Positions 1-10,900 of a DNA stretch of 64,000 nucleotides are shown here, piece by piece. The stretch is from Aphidius gifuensis. Taxonomy: Eukaryota; Arthropoda; Insecta; Hymenoptera; Braconidae. How positions within the stretch are numbered: position 1 is the stretch's first letter; every line of letters starts with the position of its first letter. The stretch lies in contig NC_057791.1 of assembly GCF_014905175.1 (NCBI RefSeq), positions 5,394,001 to 5,458,000 on the forward strand, in the 5' to 3' direction. The notes beneath the pieces are model-generated. The model was not told where the DNA came from, ran no database searches, and saw only the letters and a program-made list of their open reading frames with translations. The translations under genes were made by a program, and so were the position numbers.

Positions 1-93
1 CAAAAATTATAACAAAGTTTTATATAAAAAATATTATTTTCTATTGATTAATAATAGCTTATAAATATTAAATGGATAATTAATCATAATTAC

Positions 94-210
94 CTCTTGT
101 TTTTGACCAATACAATTATCAGATATTATCTTGGGTTTACCTGCTTCACTTGGAGTCAAGCAAAATATGATTAGAAAAAAAACCCAGGCCAAATAGAAAA
201 TCTTTGCCAT
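94..210 (-). CDS. Small secreted cystine-knot-like peptide, copy 1, first exon only (truncated by window edge)
   Basis: Reading the minus strand, an ATG at 208-210 opens a 39-codon exon that ends at a GTAATT donor (93-92). The first 23 residues form a signal peptide: a lysine at position 3, a hydrophobic core and a small-residue cleavage site before a glycine. It is nearly identical to that of the complete copy at 3545-3855. The mature part that follows is quite different, yet keeps one cysteine at the equivalent place. The second exon, expected to carry the other cysteines, lies beyond base 1. Exon phase (0) and intron position agree with copy 2. The product should be a secreted short peptide; whether it acts in venom, immunity or elsewhere cannot be told from this sequence. 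Confidence 0.75.
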
Positions 211-297
211 TTTTGTTGAAGTAAAAATTCACACTGATAATTGTTTTAATATATTCAAATTGAATAACTGTATGCTTGTCAACAACAAATCGAGTTG

Positions 298-307
298 CTT
301 ATATACC
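298..307 (-). promoter_or_regulatory. TATA box of secreted-peptide gene copy 1
   Basis: On the minus strand the sequence reads GGTATATAAG about 90 bases upstream of the ATG. The same element sits at the same place in the second copy (3941-3950), so it was duplicated with the gene and has stayed intact. A strong TATA box fits a tissue-restricted, highly expressed secreted-product gene; that last point is inference. Confidence 0.65.
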
Positions 308-2185
308 CGAAGAGTAAGTCATAAAATATATATTGATAACACATGAATTCTTTTATCAACCAGGAAAATATAATTATTTTTTTTATTTTTTTTGCTTCCT
401 GGAAAATGTTGGCAATAAAATTATAAATCATATGAACCAATCATATTGATATATTTTTTGTTTTATGAGCTAAGATAAAATTCCTTTCAAAACAGAAAAA
501 TAAACTTCCTGTAATTTACATCGAGGTCAAAATATATATTTTGTTTTTTTCAAATTACATATGGAAGAAAAATTTCACAGAAATGCCTTTGTCCAAATTA
601 ATCAAATAAAAAAACCTATTATCAAATTTTTTTTTTTGTTAATGGAAAACTGAGATTCAATAATCATTAATCAATCTTCATAAATACATTTCCTTTTGTA
701 ATCAACAATTTTATCAACTAATTTATTGTTTATATTTTGTAAAAATATACACTTAAAATCTATGAAATAAAAAGGGTTTAAATCGATTGGCAATTAGGGA
801 TAGAAGTTTTTTTTGGATTGAAAAATTAAAGACTTTTTAAAATAAGAAACGTTTGAGTTCGTGGAATATTAAATCTATCTTGCATCAATTTTTGGTGATT
901 GGGTTATTTTTATATTTTTTAATGATTTTTTAATAAATTAACTGCCTATATATTTGATTATTACTCTCCTTTCAAGATTTTTGGTAATTAAAAAATTCTG
1001 TTTTTAAGACGACTATGTTTTCAAAATTTAATTTTATTTTATATTATCAGACAAAATCTTGGAATTGAATAATTAAATAATAATTAGAAGAATATTTGAA
1101 AAAATATATTGACCTTGACAATTGGAACATTTAAATATAAAAAAAATAAATTTTAAAATCGTTATCAACATTCTTCAACAAAATAATAAAAATGCAAAAA
1201 AATAAAAGCTATATCAGTAAGTATAAAAAAGTCATATTTAAAAATAGAATATATCGAATTGTTAGTGTTCCGTAGGACACTTATGTTTTCACTTTTCGTG
1301 TGACTTTGTTATTTCGCGATAAAAATAAAAGTTCTGAATCGAATTGGCTTTTACGATGCCCATTATGTTCCATTTTTTTCCCAAAAGCAATCATCATATT
1401 TACACAGAAAAAAAATTTCATCAAATTTTACTATGCTGTCACATTACCAAAGAACTATCTTTTGAGTTTTGACTATTAAAAAATTTACTATCATTTTAAC
1501 GAAAAAAAAACAATTGTACTCTTGAAAAATTAAAATGTACCATAGCAATTTCCTTAAGTTTTTTTTTTGCTATTTCCCGATGAAAAAATTACAACGCATA
1601 AAGAATTTTTTACAGAAACCAAATTTAAAATTTAAAATAATCCTAAAAAATACATTGCAGCATAGCAAAAAATATTTTTTTTTTTTTTGCTTTGTATATT
1701 CATAAAATTTACTCTGCTATTGTGGACAAAATTAAAATGATCCTCTGAAAATTTACAATGTAGCATAGTAATTTTAATAACTTTCTTGGAATTCCTGTAG
1801 GTGTCACTATAACAAATACAAAGCAACATATTTAAAATTACAATGGGGCATAGCAAAATTGATGACGGACTCAGAAATGTCAACTGCCCCCACTTTTTAG
1901 TCAACTGCGCAGGCGTGACTTTGCTTATTTTCCGATTGTTGATGTAAAACAAATAAATTTTTTATGTAACTAGGGCATACCCGCGCTTCGCACGGTTTTT
2001 TCGTGAGTTTTTTTTTAACCAAAAATTATAGTCAAAATAATACTAAAATAGTATATTTCGTTACAAGTGAGTTACTCAGAGATTGTTTTAACGAATTTGA
2101 GGGCAAGCACGAGCTTTGGCGAATTCCCTCCAAATGAGTTGAACCGGGCTCTCTGATTGGGCATATGTAACGAATCATATTTTAT

Positions 2186-2283
2186 ACAGTTAGGGATAGT
2201 GAAATAATGTGTGAATTTCTAAAAAGCGCACTACCCCTCTTTCGCTTTGGAAATTCACACATTATTCCCACTGCCCTTGTAAC
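2186..2283. repeat. Imperfect inverted repeat (MITE-like hairpin)
   Basis: The left arm at about 2186-2219 contains AATAATGTGTGAATTT, and the right arm at about 2249-2283 contains its reverse complement AAATTCACACATTATT. Pairing continues with mismatches to roughly 34 bases per arm around a loop of about 30 bases. It could be a miniature inverted-repeat element or a relic of one. No target-site duplication is clear. Confidence 0.55.
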
Positions 2284-2500
2284 ATAAATAATAATACAGA
2301 TAATTTGTTCAGTTCGTTAATATTTAAATAAATTGAGAGAATTCAAAGAAAACCCTATTACCTCGTGAATTCAACTACTGATGATAGCTAAATACAGGCA
2401 GGGGTGAATAAGAAGTCTCTGGGAGCCTAGGTTTTTTGGTCACTGAATTTTATAGAATGTTGATTTACTTAGAAAACAATAAGAAATAATTATTTTGTAA

Positions 2501-2638
2501 GCCTCATATGTATTGCTTTAATTTTCTTCCACCCCATACGTATTGCTTTAATTTTTTTTAGCCCCATACGTATTGCTTTGAATTTTCTGAGTCTCATACG
2601 TGTTGCTTTAATTTTTTTTCAGCCCCATACGTATTGCT
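2501..2638. repeat. Minisatellite, five units of about 30 bp
   Basis: Five head-to-tail units begin near 2502, 2532, 2562, 2592 and 2623. Each has the core CCCCATACGTATTGC followed by TTTAATTTT and a T-rich tail. The outer units are the most diverged. There is no coding potential. In a eukaryotic setting this is a simple minisatellite and not a CRISPR array, because no unique spacers separate the units. Confidence 0.85.
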
Positions 2639-3224
2639 AATATTATTCTATCACGTTAAAAAAATGTAAAAAACTAATTTTTAAAAGCTTTATATAAAAT
2701 ACTAAATAAAGATCATCAAGAAATAAATTTAAATTGATCAATTAAGAAAATAAAAAATAACAAAATTTAAAAAATAAAAAAAATCACACTATTTTAAAAT
2801 ACCACACAAAAAAAAATAATAACAAAAATAAAAACTTCAATGTGAAGTTAGCTGAAATGAAGTGCGATACGGATATCATGTAGGGTTGGTAAACCGAAAA
2901 GCAATGGGGTTCAAGTCCTGAAATCTGGACAATTTTATGTCTATGTATTTAATGTGGAAAAAGTGTTCATTTCCTTATAATATTTTTTGAGCTGCTTATA
3001 AACAGCTAAAATTTTGCGTTTGACCATTTTAAAAATTACTATATTACACCGTGGAAGGTCGCATGGCTGCAGTATAGGTGGCGTTTTTCAATGAAAATTG
3101 CTATGCTCCAACTCGATTTTTAATATGATGCTCTTATGGTACCAGCTATTACTGTAACACAACGCAAAAATTGCTATGCTAGTATATTTTAAAAAAAAGT
3201 AAATTTTTTTCCGTGAAGTTTTTT

Positions 3225-3345
3225 TTTTTTTCAGATTATAAATATCATATTTTCTGTTAAGTTTTGATTATAATTCGTCGATTGAATTTTTGTTTAATAA
3301 CAAATGCTAATCAGCCATTACCACAATCAAGCGTTAATTGTTTTT
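3225..3345. repeat. Duplicated block B, copy 1
   Basis: This segment, including the string CAATCAGCCATTA-like core and the following CAATCAAGCGT, is found again near 5285-5412 with modest divergence. With block A it shows that the whole left 6 kb grew by repeated local duplication and was later broken up. Confidence 0.6.
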
Positions 3346-3544
3346 TTTTTTTTTTTTTTGTTTACAGGTTTTAATATAAGGTAAATTTAAATATTACATA
3401 TTGTAAATTGAATAAATATTTATAATGATTTTAGAATGAAAAAAATAAATGCAAAGTAATATTTTTTAAATGTTTTTTTATTTATTAATTTTCAGATACA
3501 ATCATGATTGTCATGCAGATACAATATGCATTGTCAATTGGTAC

Positions 3545-3855
3545 TCATCTATGACAAACTTTTAAGTTTGGATCTGCGAAACTTTCTTCACATTTTCGTA
3601 TACCTGGTTGGCAGCAAGGGACTGTACTATTACACTATACAAAAGAAAACAAAAGTTTCAACAAAGCTTTATATAAAGAATGATATTTTCTATTGATAAT
3701 AATAGTTTATAAATATTTAATAATTAATTTATCATAATTACCGGTTGATGTGTACGGGCACAATTTTGTTTTTCGCCACGGTATCCAGCTTCACTTGGTG
3801 TCAAGGAAAATATGATTAGAATGAAAACCCAGGCCAAATAGAAAATTTTTGCCAT
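3545..3855 (-). CDS. Small secreted six-cysteine (inhibitor cystine knot-like) peptide, copy 2, two exons
   Basis: On the minus strand exon 1 runs 3855-3742 (ATG at 3853-3855) and ends at a GTAATT donor. A 107-base intron ends in TTTTGTATAG, and exon 2 runs 3634-3545 to a TGA stop; both junctions are phase 0. The product is 67 residues: a signal peptide of about 23 residues, then a mature chain of about 44 residues. The mature chain has six cysteines spaced C-x6-C-x5-CC-x6-C-x11-C. That C-C-CC-C-C order is the framework of inhibitor cystine knot (knottin) peptides, a fold used by venom peptides, antimicrobial peptides and the cys-motif proteins of parasitoid-associated viruses. The intron falls between cysteines 1 and 2. 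I cannot say which role applies. The start was chosen because it directly precedes the signal peptide and matches copy 1. Confidence 0.78.
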
Positions 3856-4580
3856 TTTTATTTAAGTATAGATTCACACTGTTAATTGTTTTAATATTCG
3901 AATTGAATAACTGTATGCTTGTTAACAACAAATCGAGCTGCTTATATACCCAAAGAGTAAGTCATAAAATATATATTGATAACACATAGACTCTTTTATC
4001 AACCAGAAAAATATAATTATTCTTATTATTTTTTTTTGCTTCCTAGGAAATGTTGGCAATAAAATCATAACTCATACGAACCCAATCATATTGATATATT
4101 CTTTGTTTTATGAGCTATGATAAAATTCCTTTCAAAACAGAAAAATAAATTTCCTGTAATTTACATCGAGGTCAAAATATATATTTTGTTTTTTTCAAAT
4201 TACATATGGAAGAAAAATTTCACAGAAATGCCTTTGTCCAAATTAATCAAATAAAAAAACCTATTATCAAATTTTTTTTTTTGTTAATGAAAAACTGAGA
4301 TTCAATAATCATTAATCAATCTTCATAAATACATTTCCTTTTGTAATCAACAATTTTATCAACTAATTTATTTTTTATATTTTGTAAAAATATACACTTA
4401 AAATCTATAAAATAGAAAGGGTTTAAATCCATTGGCAATTAGTGATAGAAGTTTTTTTGGGGATTGACAAATTAAAGACTTTTTAAAATAAGAAACGTTT
4501 GAGTTCGTGGAATATTAAATCTATCTTGCATCAATTTTTGGTGATTGGGTTATTTTTATATTTTTTAATGATTTTTTAAG
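3662..4580. repeat. Duplicated block A, copy 2
   Basis: This is the second copy of the block at 1-930, in direct orientation about 3.65 kb away. It ends near 4580 inside the run TTTTTAATGATTTTTTAA, after which unrelated sequence begins. The flanking, presumably neutral, DNA of the two copies is more alike than the mature-peptide codons of the embedded gene. Confidence 0.9.
3941..3950 (-). promoter_or_regulatory. TATA box of secreted-peptide gene copy 2
   Basis: The minus strand reads GGTATATAAG, about 86 bases upstream of the ATG at 3855, which predicts a start site near 3915. The element is conserved with that at 298-307. Confidence 0.68.
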
Positions 4581-5890
4581 GGATTTCATCGATTTTTTAA
4601 AACGAAGAGTGAGACAACATTTTTCCTCTGTTTTTTGTCTTTTTCGCACTCATAGAAATATTGTGTTTCTCAAAGTCATCCGCAAGAGGTCTCTAGTGAT
4701 TTTTCAATAATTCCTCATAAAAATCAATTTTTTCATACTTTAATTATTAATTGTAAAAAAACTAAGCTCCAAACCCTTTTTATTTTTTTTCTATACGTTT
4801 TGTTTTGTCTCATTTTATAACCCGATAGTTTTTTTTTCACGATGTCATATTGTCGATTAGAGATATTGGTATTTTAATGGACTTTTTTTTGACAAAAATC
4901 GCATTCTCCATAAGAGCCCATGTTAAAAGTTGTCAACTTTGAAAATTAATAAAAAAATAACGAGCTTCCAAACAATTACTAAAAAATTACATAAAATGTA
5001 TTAGTATTTCAAGAATCTACTGTATAAATTTCAAAGCATTCTCATATTCGGAAAAAAATAAAAGCTATCAGTATGCATATATATCATAAAAAAGTCATTT
5101 AAAAATAGAATAAATGCAATTGTTTTTATGTTGTTAACAAAATGGAATTCGAAAAAAATACACGTGTAATATTGATGCAATTTTATGTTATGATAACTTA
5201 TGAATATTTTGAATAAATATTACTTGTATAAGCATTTAAAATTTATTCAACATTTGGAAATTTTTTTTTAACATGAAAAAATTCTGCAGAATATAAATAT
5301 CATAAAACCATATATTTTTTGTCAAGTCTTTTTTCTTTATATCTTGTTTGTCAAGAGATAAAATTTGTAACACAAATGTCAATCAGCCATTAGCATAATC
5401 AAGCGTCAATTGTTCAGTATCAATTAAAATCAAAGCAATGGCAATTGATTGAAACTCAGCTGATGTGTATTGTGTCAATATCACTCTCACTTTGATTAAA
5501 GCTGCTTCTAAACAAATGATGTTTGATGCCAATAACATCCGTATGATAATATAAAATTATTACCAATAAACATTGTTGAAAAAACCTTTAAAATTTTAAA
5601 TAAAAAATAATTTAAATCAAGACATTTATTATGAAAATATATACGAGAATTTTTATAAAGAATTTTTTTTTTTTATTAGCTTCGAGAGACGTTAAAGCAC
5701 ACATAAAATGTTTTTTTTTTTTAAATTGAAATTCACATTTTGAATGTATAACTAATGTAAAGTATCGCTTATATAACTATTGAATCCTCTTATCAGATGT
5801 ACATCGTATATATGAATTCATGTAAATATACAAGGGTGTATTAAATTATTCATGCATATACATGTATAAGGTTGCTACATAGCATGACGA
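4581..5890. other. Gene-free stretch with block B copy 2
   Basis: I see no gene. About 4580-4950 is unrelated to copy 1 of the duplication and may be an insertion. About 5050-5120 repeats a segment seen near 1197-1260. About 5285-5412 is the second copy of block B. The rest is low-complexity A+T sequence. Confidence 0.55.
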
Positions 5891-5892
5891 TT

Positions 5893-6093
5893 TTATTTCT
5901 CGTCATGATGAAGCTGTTGGATCTGGTTGGTCATGTAACACTGATTGATATACTCCAACAAGGTAATTACTCTGGCAAAAGTAAAACTGTCGAGAAGGCG
6001 TGGTTGAAATTTGCCTCGATTAAACTGAATGACGATGCTGGTTACATTTAAGTCAAGTTCATCTAATTTTCTGACTTGACTTACATCTTTCAT
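5893..6093 (-). CDS. Unidentified short ORF or exon, about 66 residues
   Basis: This minus-strand open frame stands out because its base composition and amino-acid mix are balanced (many D, E, Q, R, L, V) where neighbouring chance frames are rich in F, I, K, N and Y. It has one cysteine, no signal peptide and no transmembrane segment, and ends in a charged HHDEK tail. The ATG at its start may not be the real start: an AG just upstream could be a splice acceptor, making it the last exon of a longer gene. I do not recognise the family. It lies just right of the duplicated secreted-peptide region, and a repeat also seen near 3389 borders it at about 6175. Confidence 0.3.
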   Translation of the reverse strand: MKDVSQVRKLDELDLNVTSIVIQFNRGKFQPRLLDSFTFARVITLLEYINQCYMTNQIQQLHHDEK

Positions 6094-6099
6094 GTACTT

Positions 6100-7959
6100 T
6101 ATGAAATAAAAAATATTTTATATTTTTCATATTCATATGTATATGTATTGTAATTCTATTGTATTTATATGTCGTTAAATATTACATATTATAAATTGAA
6201 TAAATATTTTATGAGTTACAAATAAAAAAAAAAAATAAAAGCTATCAGTAAGTATACTAAAATATTTTTTATACTTATGTAAAATTATTTACAAAAAAAA
6301 ATTATAAAAAATACAAATGCATGCCAAGGACTTGATAAGTTTAAATTTATATTAAAATATATATTTCAAAGAATGCACTTGGCTTTAAAGTATTGTCAAG
6401 ACATAAAAATATGAACAATTATGTTTTTTTTTTTCAAGAAAAAATCAAGAAACAAGAATATATATTCACAATTTATTAATATTAATATTAATTTTTTTCA
6501 TCAATTATTGATGAAAAAAAATAAATCCTCAGTATTAATTGTTGTATAGTAACGTCAAATTTCACAGATATATATTATTGAGAAAAAAAAATCAAAATAT
6601 AATTAATATTGTTGACCAAGATTGCCTCCAAATTTTCAAGTTAATATAAACAATTTATTATGATCTTAATAATCTTTACACATGTATAATTAGAAATTAT
6701 TTTAAATTTAAAACAAATTGTAATTTGGCCAAAGTATTTTCTTATTATTAGTTAACAGAATTAATTTAAATGCAACAATTCATTTTAAAATCATTTTAAA
6801 AAACAATTCGAAATCAAGATTGTTTTTAAATAATAATATATAACAAATAAACTGAACATCATCAATTTTTTTTAACAAAAAAAAATATCCTTTGTATTAT
6901 AAAACGATCTTTAAATCATTGTGTTTACCAGTCTACGAAAAACATGATGTAAGATTATACTGTTAAACACATATATTTTTCGTTTTTTCAGCTTCAAGGA
7001 TTGTTGAAAGTTTTATCACCCTATAAAGCATCACATACACTGAAGTAAGACTATCTGATTTTTTCGTCTTCAATAAACTATCAAAGCTTTATCTTCAAGG
7101 CTTTGTCATTGTACTGGGAAAATATGTAAAAAAAAACTAAAAAAAAACTCGAGTAGGCATGAAAGTTTCGTGGAAAATTATGAGCAAAAAGTGTCTTGTT
7201 AAATTATTTTTAAAAAATCAAAAAGCAAAAAAATAAACTAAATTTATTTAAGTACATATGAAATACTGATAAATCTGTTCTTTTATTTGCATCGTTTATT
7301 TAAATTCGACTGGTTTATAAGCCACAAAGTACGCTTTTTGGTTTTCTTATTTTATTTTCCCTCGTATGTGGTAACACACAAATTTCTTTTAGCTTAAATT
7401 CATTCGAGAATAATATCCGTAAAGCTTCCTTTGTTCGCTTCATAAATAAGCATATTCATATGTCTCATCTGCAAGTTCCGGTAAAAAAAACTTTAAAAAT
7501 TCATGTTTGTGATAACATATAGAAAAGATTTTGCTATAACGAGACGACAATTGATATTGCAGTAAAATTTTTATTCCAAGAATATAATTGAAAAGCTGGA
7601 AAATTCCAGTTTTACCAGTGCTTCATTTTTCTCAAACCAATGCTAAAGTAGTCACTCTAGGAAACAAGAGTCTGCGCAGCCAAGCGGTAGGAACATTAAC
7701 TATATCATCTGTCCGTAATCTTTACCGACATATAAAAATAAAAATAGTACATAAATATTTCCACCAGAGGACGTGAACGAACTTTTCCTTGAGGGGAAAA
7801 AAAAAAAAAAATATCAATGCGCCAATTGAGTGTGTGTGTTTGTGTGCAACATTTGCACCCCAAAACATAAAGTTTATAAAAATAATTTGACTAAAATTTA
7901 TAATTAAATTAACAAGTTTATTAATTTATTTATAAATCAGTTATACAAATTGTGTAATA
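6100..7959. other. Intergenic DNA and presumed Xrn2 5' leader
   Basis: Mostly low-complexity A+T sequence with no gene recognised. From about 7560 to 7860 the GC content rises and includes short stretches typical of a promoter or 5' leader upstream of the Xrn2 start at 7960. The ORF at 7588-7776 has no codon bias or start context to support it. Confidence 0.4.
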
Positions 7960-10900
7960 ATGGGTGTACCAGCATTTTTTCGCTGGCTTAGCCGCAAGTA
8001 TCCAGCGGTTATTGTTGAATGCATTGAGCAAAAGGTAAGTCTTACAATTTTAAGGTTATGTTTTTTTTTTTTTTCTTGTAAACAACGCAATGAATCAAAC
8101 AATGTATATTAATAAATTTAATTATATTAATTGTAAAATGTAGTCAATAACTGCTGATGATGTTACGGTGCCAATTAATTCAGTTGAACCGAATCCGAAT
8201 GGTGTTGAATTTGATAATTTATATCTGGACATGAATGGTATAATACATCCTTGTACACATCCTGAAGACAAGTAAGTTTAATATATTTATAAAATAATAA
8301 ATGACCATTATTTAAATGATTTTTTGCATTAATTTAATATAGGCCTGCTCCAAAAACTGAGGATGAAATGATGGAAGCAATATTTGAATGTATCGATAGA
8401 TTATTTTGTATTGTACGTCCACGAAAAGTTTTGTATATGGCAATTGATGGTGTTGCACCACGTGCTAAAATGAATCAACAACGCTCAAGAAGATTTCGTG
8501 CATCAAAAGAAACATCTGAAAAACTCAATGAAATGGATCGTATACGTTCAGAGTTGGCATTGAAAGGTGCATTTTTACCACCAGAAAAACCAAAAGGTGA
8601 TCATTTTGATAGTAATTGTATAACACCTGGTACTCCATTTATGGCAAGGCTATCAACATGCCTACATTATTATATTCATGAAAGGCTAAATAATGATCCA
8701 GGCTGGCGAGGTATTAAAGTTATATTGAGTGATGCAAATGTACCAGGTGAAGGTGAACATAAAATAATGGATTTTATACGTAAACAAAGAGCACAACCAG
8801 ATCATGATCCAAATACACAACATGTATTATGTGGTGCTGATGCTGATTTAATTATGTTGGGTTTAGCAACACATGAACCAAATTTTACAATAATACGTGA
8901 AGAATTTAAACCAAATAAACCACGTCCATGTGATATATGTGGACAACTTGGTCATGAAATGAAAGATTGTACTGGTAGTGAACCAGATCAAAAAAAAGAA
9001 GATGCTGCATTTGGCTCAGAGTGTCAATTTATATTTGTACGTTTAAATGTATTACGTGAATATTTAGAAAGAGAATTAGAAATGCCAAATTTACCATTTA
9101 AATATGATTTTGAACGTGCAATTGATGATTGGGTATTTATGTGTTTTTTTGTTGGTAATGATTTTTTACCACATTTACCATCATTAGAAATACGTGAAGC
9201 AGCTATTGATAGACTTGTTAAATTATATAAAAGTACTGTTTATAAAACTGGTGGTTTTTTAACAGATAGTGGTGATGTTAATCTTGATAGAGTACAAATG
9301 ATATTATCTGAACTTGGTGATATGGAAGATGAAATATTTAAAAAAAGACAACAAACTGAATTATCATTTAAACAACGTGAAAAAAATAAAAAACGTAGAA
9401 CAGATGCTATTAGTAATTTTCAACCAAAATGGATACCAACTGGACAATTTGCACCAAATTTACTTGGTCAAGATATTAAACCAATACAAAATCCAAGATA
9501 TGAAGCATATCAAATGCGTATGCAAGGAAGAGATTATAATACAAGTGCTGCTGAACGTTCTGTTAAAAACCTTGATAGTAAAAGTGCACTTGAATCAATG
9601 CTTGTTCCTGAAGGTACAACAAATTCTAGGAAAAGAAGTTTTAATGAAGTTGATACAGGAGTAGAAGAAGAAGAAGAAGATGATCAAGCACATGATGAAG
9701 TACGTTTATGGGAAGATGGTTTTAAAGATCGTTATTATGAATCAAAATTTGATGTATCAGCTGATAATTTACAATTTAGAAATAATGTTGCATTACAATA
9801 TGTACGTGGTTTGTGTTGGGTATTAAGATATTATTATCAAGGTTGTGCATCATGGAAATGGTATTTTCCATATCATTATGCACCATTTGCTAGTGATTTT
9901 ATAAATATTAGTGGTTTATCAACTGAATTTGAAAAAGATACAGTACCATTTCGTCCATTAGAACAATTAATGGGTGTATTTCCAGCAGCAAGTTCTGGAC
10001 ATGTACCATCACCATGGGCACCATTAATGAGTGATCCAAAATCAACAATTATTGATTTTTATCCAGAAGATTTTAAAATTGATTTAAATGGTAAAAAATT
10101 TGCATGGCAAGGAGTTGCATTATTACCATTTGTTGAAGAACAAAGATTATTTAAAGCACTTGAGCCATATTATAATGAATTAACTGAAGCTGAAAAAAAA
10201 CGTAATGTTAGAGGTGATGATAGATTATATGTATCAACATCAAATAGTGGTTATAATTTTATAAAAGGTCTTTATACAAATAATATTGATTTTGATAAAC
10301 AAACAGAAATATCAATTGATGGAATGCGTGGTACTGTATTAATTGCTGAAGATTGTGTTGGTGAAGGTGCAACATTACCATCACCAATAAAAGGAATACC
10401 AGTTCGTAATAATGCTGTTTATTGTGTTAGATATCGTGATCCAAAATTTGATAGTGGTTTTATATTCCCAGCTAAAAGATTAAAAGGTGTTAAAGAACCA
10501 CCAAGAGTATTAAAACCACAAGATTTTGAACAAATGAATCGTGGTACTGATAATAGATGGTCACCAAGAATTGGATTTACTCAATCAAATCAAAAAGCAT
10601 CACTTGGTGATGCTGGTCATCGTATGATTGGGTAATTTTATATTTTATATTCTAGTAACAAGTTTTAATCAATTTAATAAATTATTTATTTGATTTTTTT
10701 TTTCTTTTAGACATTATGCAAATTCCAATAGAAATCAAGGACAATCAGGACAATATTCACATGTTCCACCACCTCAAAATTCTTATCAACAACGCGGTAA
10801 GTTATTTATTGACATTTTTTAACATTTTTTTTTAAAACAAAACATAGATTATTTATTAATATTAACAACAAGTCAAAAGAATTGAGGAAAAAATTATCCA

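Larger units (their letters stand above)
1..930. repeat. Duplicated block A, copy 1 (holds secreted-peptide gene copy 1)
   Basis: This stretch matches 3662-4580 almost base for base over long runs, for example the segment after the promoter around 480-930 against 4120-4580, with small substitutions and indels. Identity stops abruptly near 930, where the two copies run into unrelated sequence. The block includes the intron, first exon, TATA box and about 600 bases of upstream DNA of the small secreted gene. The left end is cut by the window edge. This is a direct-repeat segmental duplication, not an obvious transposon: I see no terminal repeats. Confidence 0.9.
931..3540. other. Gene-free stretch with decayed repeats
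   Basis: No convincing coding region. It contains a family of short motifs around 'GCATAGCAAAATT' in both orientations (about 1420-1860 and 3030-3190), a fragment near 1965-2010 resembling the GC-rich tails common in decayed insect transposons, an imperfect inverted repeat at 2186-2283, a minisatellite at 2501-2638, and a segment at 3225-3345 repeated near 5285-5412. A short shared segment near 1197-1260 recurs near 5050-5120 and 6225-6260. Confidence 0.6.

Noticed and set aside
2501..2638. CRISPR-like array
   Set aside because: Units are contiguous with only degenerate T-rich tails and no unique spacers, and the host is a eukaryote. It is a minisatellite.
9314..9664. 116-codon frame inside Xrn2
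   Set aside because: It is an out-of-frame shadow of Xrn2 exon 3, whose own frame carries all the conserved motifs.
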